DNA of 5,617 bases, taken from assembly GCA_027080405.1 (NCBI GenBank), contig JALWSL010000386.1:1-5617 (forward strand), written 5' to 3'. The notes under the pieces are model-generated. The model had not been told where the DNA came from. It made no database searches and saw only the letters and a list, made by a program, of their open reading frames with translations. The stretch is from Planctomycetaceae bacterium (lineage in GTDB: Bacteria; Planctomycetota; Planctomycetia; Planctomycetales; Planctomycetaceae). How positions within the stretch are numbered: the first letter of the stretch is position 1; each line of letters begins with the position of its first letter. Shown here in pieces: positions 4,887 to 5,617 of the stretch. The position numbers and the translations under genes are program-made.

Positions 4887-5617
4887 ATGGACCACTTTGA
4901 TATGATCGACCCCGAGTGGGCGTGGCACCCTTATGAACCTGAATCTGATGATCAATGGTCTCGAAAACAGTGGAGTCATCTTTCCCGTCGGGCCGGTTTT
5001 GGACTTCCCAGTAACGAACTGGATCGGCTTGGCGATCACTCGCCGCTGGAGTTGGCGCATCGTCTGGTCAATGATCGTTCCGAGACAGAGGCACAGCAAA
5101 GGGAGTTTCAGGAACTGATGCAGTCGGTGTTGGCAACGGGTGAGGCTCAAAATCTTCCTTCGCGTTGGTTGCACCGCATGTTGAATTCGCCGGATCAACT
5201 ACGTGAAAAGGTCACACTTTTCTGGCACGGGCATTTCGCCACGAGTGCGGAAAAAGTTACCGATCCTGCGCTGATGCTGCAACAGAATGAATTGTTCCGA
5301 AGAAATGCCTTGGGCGATTTTGGGAAAATGCTGCACGAAATTTCCCACGATCCAGCCATGTTGATCTATCTGGACTCCGTCACAAACCGGAAGGGGCATC
5401 CGAACGAAAATTATGCTCGCGAGATCATGGAACTGTTCTGTCTGGGAGAGGGGAATTATACGGAAAAGGATATTCGGGAACTGGCCAGGTGCTTCACCGG
5501 TTGGGAAATCAAACAGAGACGTTTTCGTTTCAACAGGTATCAACATGATTTCGGTTCAAAAACGATATTTGGCAAAACCGGCGAATTCACGGGCGACGAT
5601 GGCGTTGATATCGTGCT
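4887..5617 (+). CDS. DUF1800 family protein, N-terminal part, 3' end outside the window
   Basis: The first 243 codons of a DUF1800 protein, plus two bases of the next codon; the frame is open to the window edge. The biochemical function of the family is unknown. Full-length members usually have roughly 450-550 residues, so about half is visible. Family blocks in order: HLSRRAGFG (31-39); REKVTLFWHGHF (106-117) with an HxH pair; ELFRRNALGDFGKMLHEIS (135-153); DPAMLIYLD (155-163); PNENYAREIMELFCLGEGNY (172-191); then YTEKDIRELARCFTGW (191-206) and GKTGEFTGDDGVD (229-241). The start at 4887 rests on a good Shine-Dalgarno sequence and on WAWHPYEP (11-18), which lies near the N-terminus in planctomycete homologues as I recall them. 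With this start there is no signal peptide. In planctomycetes such genes are usually followed by a DUF1501 gene, which would lie beyond the window. Confidence 0.93.
   Translation, partial: MDHFDMIDPEWAWHPYEPESDDQWSRKQWSHLSRRAGFGLPSNELDRLGDHSPLELAHRLVNDRSETEAQQREFQELMQSVLATGEAQNLPSRWLHRMLNSPDQLREKVTLFWHGHFATSAEKVTDPALMLQQNELFRRNALGDFGKMLHEISHDPAMLIYLDSVTNRKGHPNENYAREIMELFCLGEGNYTEKDIRELARCFTGWEIKQRRFRFNRYQHDFGSKTIFGKTGEFTGDDGVDIV

Overview
The window most likely comes from a planctomycete (phylum Planctomycetota, Planctomycetales-like). Two protein types point that way: an outer-membrane barrel of the putative beta-barrel porin-2 (BBP2, OmpL-like) family, which is strongly expanded in planctomycetes, and a DUF1800 protein whose N-terminus (WAWHPYEP, then HLSRRAGFG) looks like the planctomycete branch. 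Base composition looks close to balanced and the genes are widely spaced. This assignment rests on family recognition, not on a database search.

Layout, left to right. (1) 1-897, plus strand: the C-terminal third of a copper-type P1B ATPase (CopA-like), cut by the left edge. Its stop codon lies inside a threefold 18-bp tandem repeat. (2) 940-976: a strong rho-independent terminator that works only for minus-strand transcription. (3) 1027-2328, minus strand: a BBP2-type barrel with a signal peptide and an unusual acidic segment carrying 14 cysteines ahead of the barrel. It converges on the ATPase gene. (4) 2329-2811: a 483-bp divergent intergenic region with two perfect odd-length palindromes and several weaker inverted repeats, probably regulatory. 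(5) 2812-4578, plus strand: a secreted 588-residue protein of unknown function resembling planctomycete DUF3352-type proteins; its two halves look like an ancient duplication. (6) 4579-4886: a 308-bp gap with a weak terminator-like hairpin and a poor promoter candidate. (7) 4887-5617, plus strand: the N-terminal half of a DUF1800 protein, cut by the right edge.

No operon is evident. The ATPase and the barrel converge, the barrel and the 588-residue protein diverge, and the last two genes are codirectional but 308 bp apart. The only possible functional theme is metal handling: an inner-membrane copper exporter lies beside an outer-membrane barrel with a cysteine-rich, acidic periplasmic segment. 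That link is inference. I see no tRNA, rRNA, CRISPR array, insertion sequence or phage gene, and no clearly new multi-gene system. The most distinctive observations are the cysteine-rich extension, the palindromes of the divergent region, the internal duplication in the 588-residue protein and the 18-bp repeat across the ATPase stop codon.
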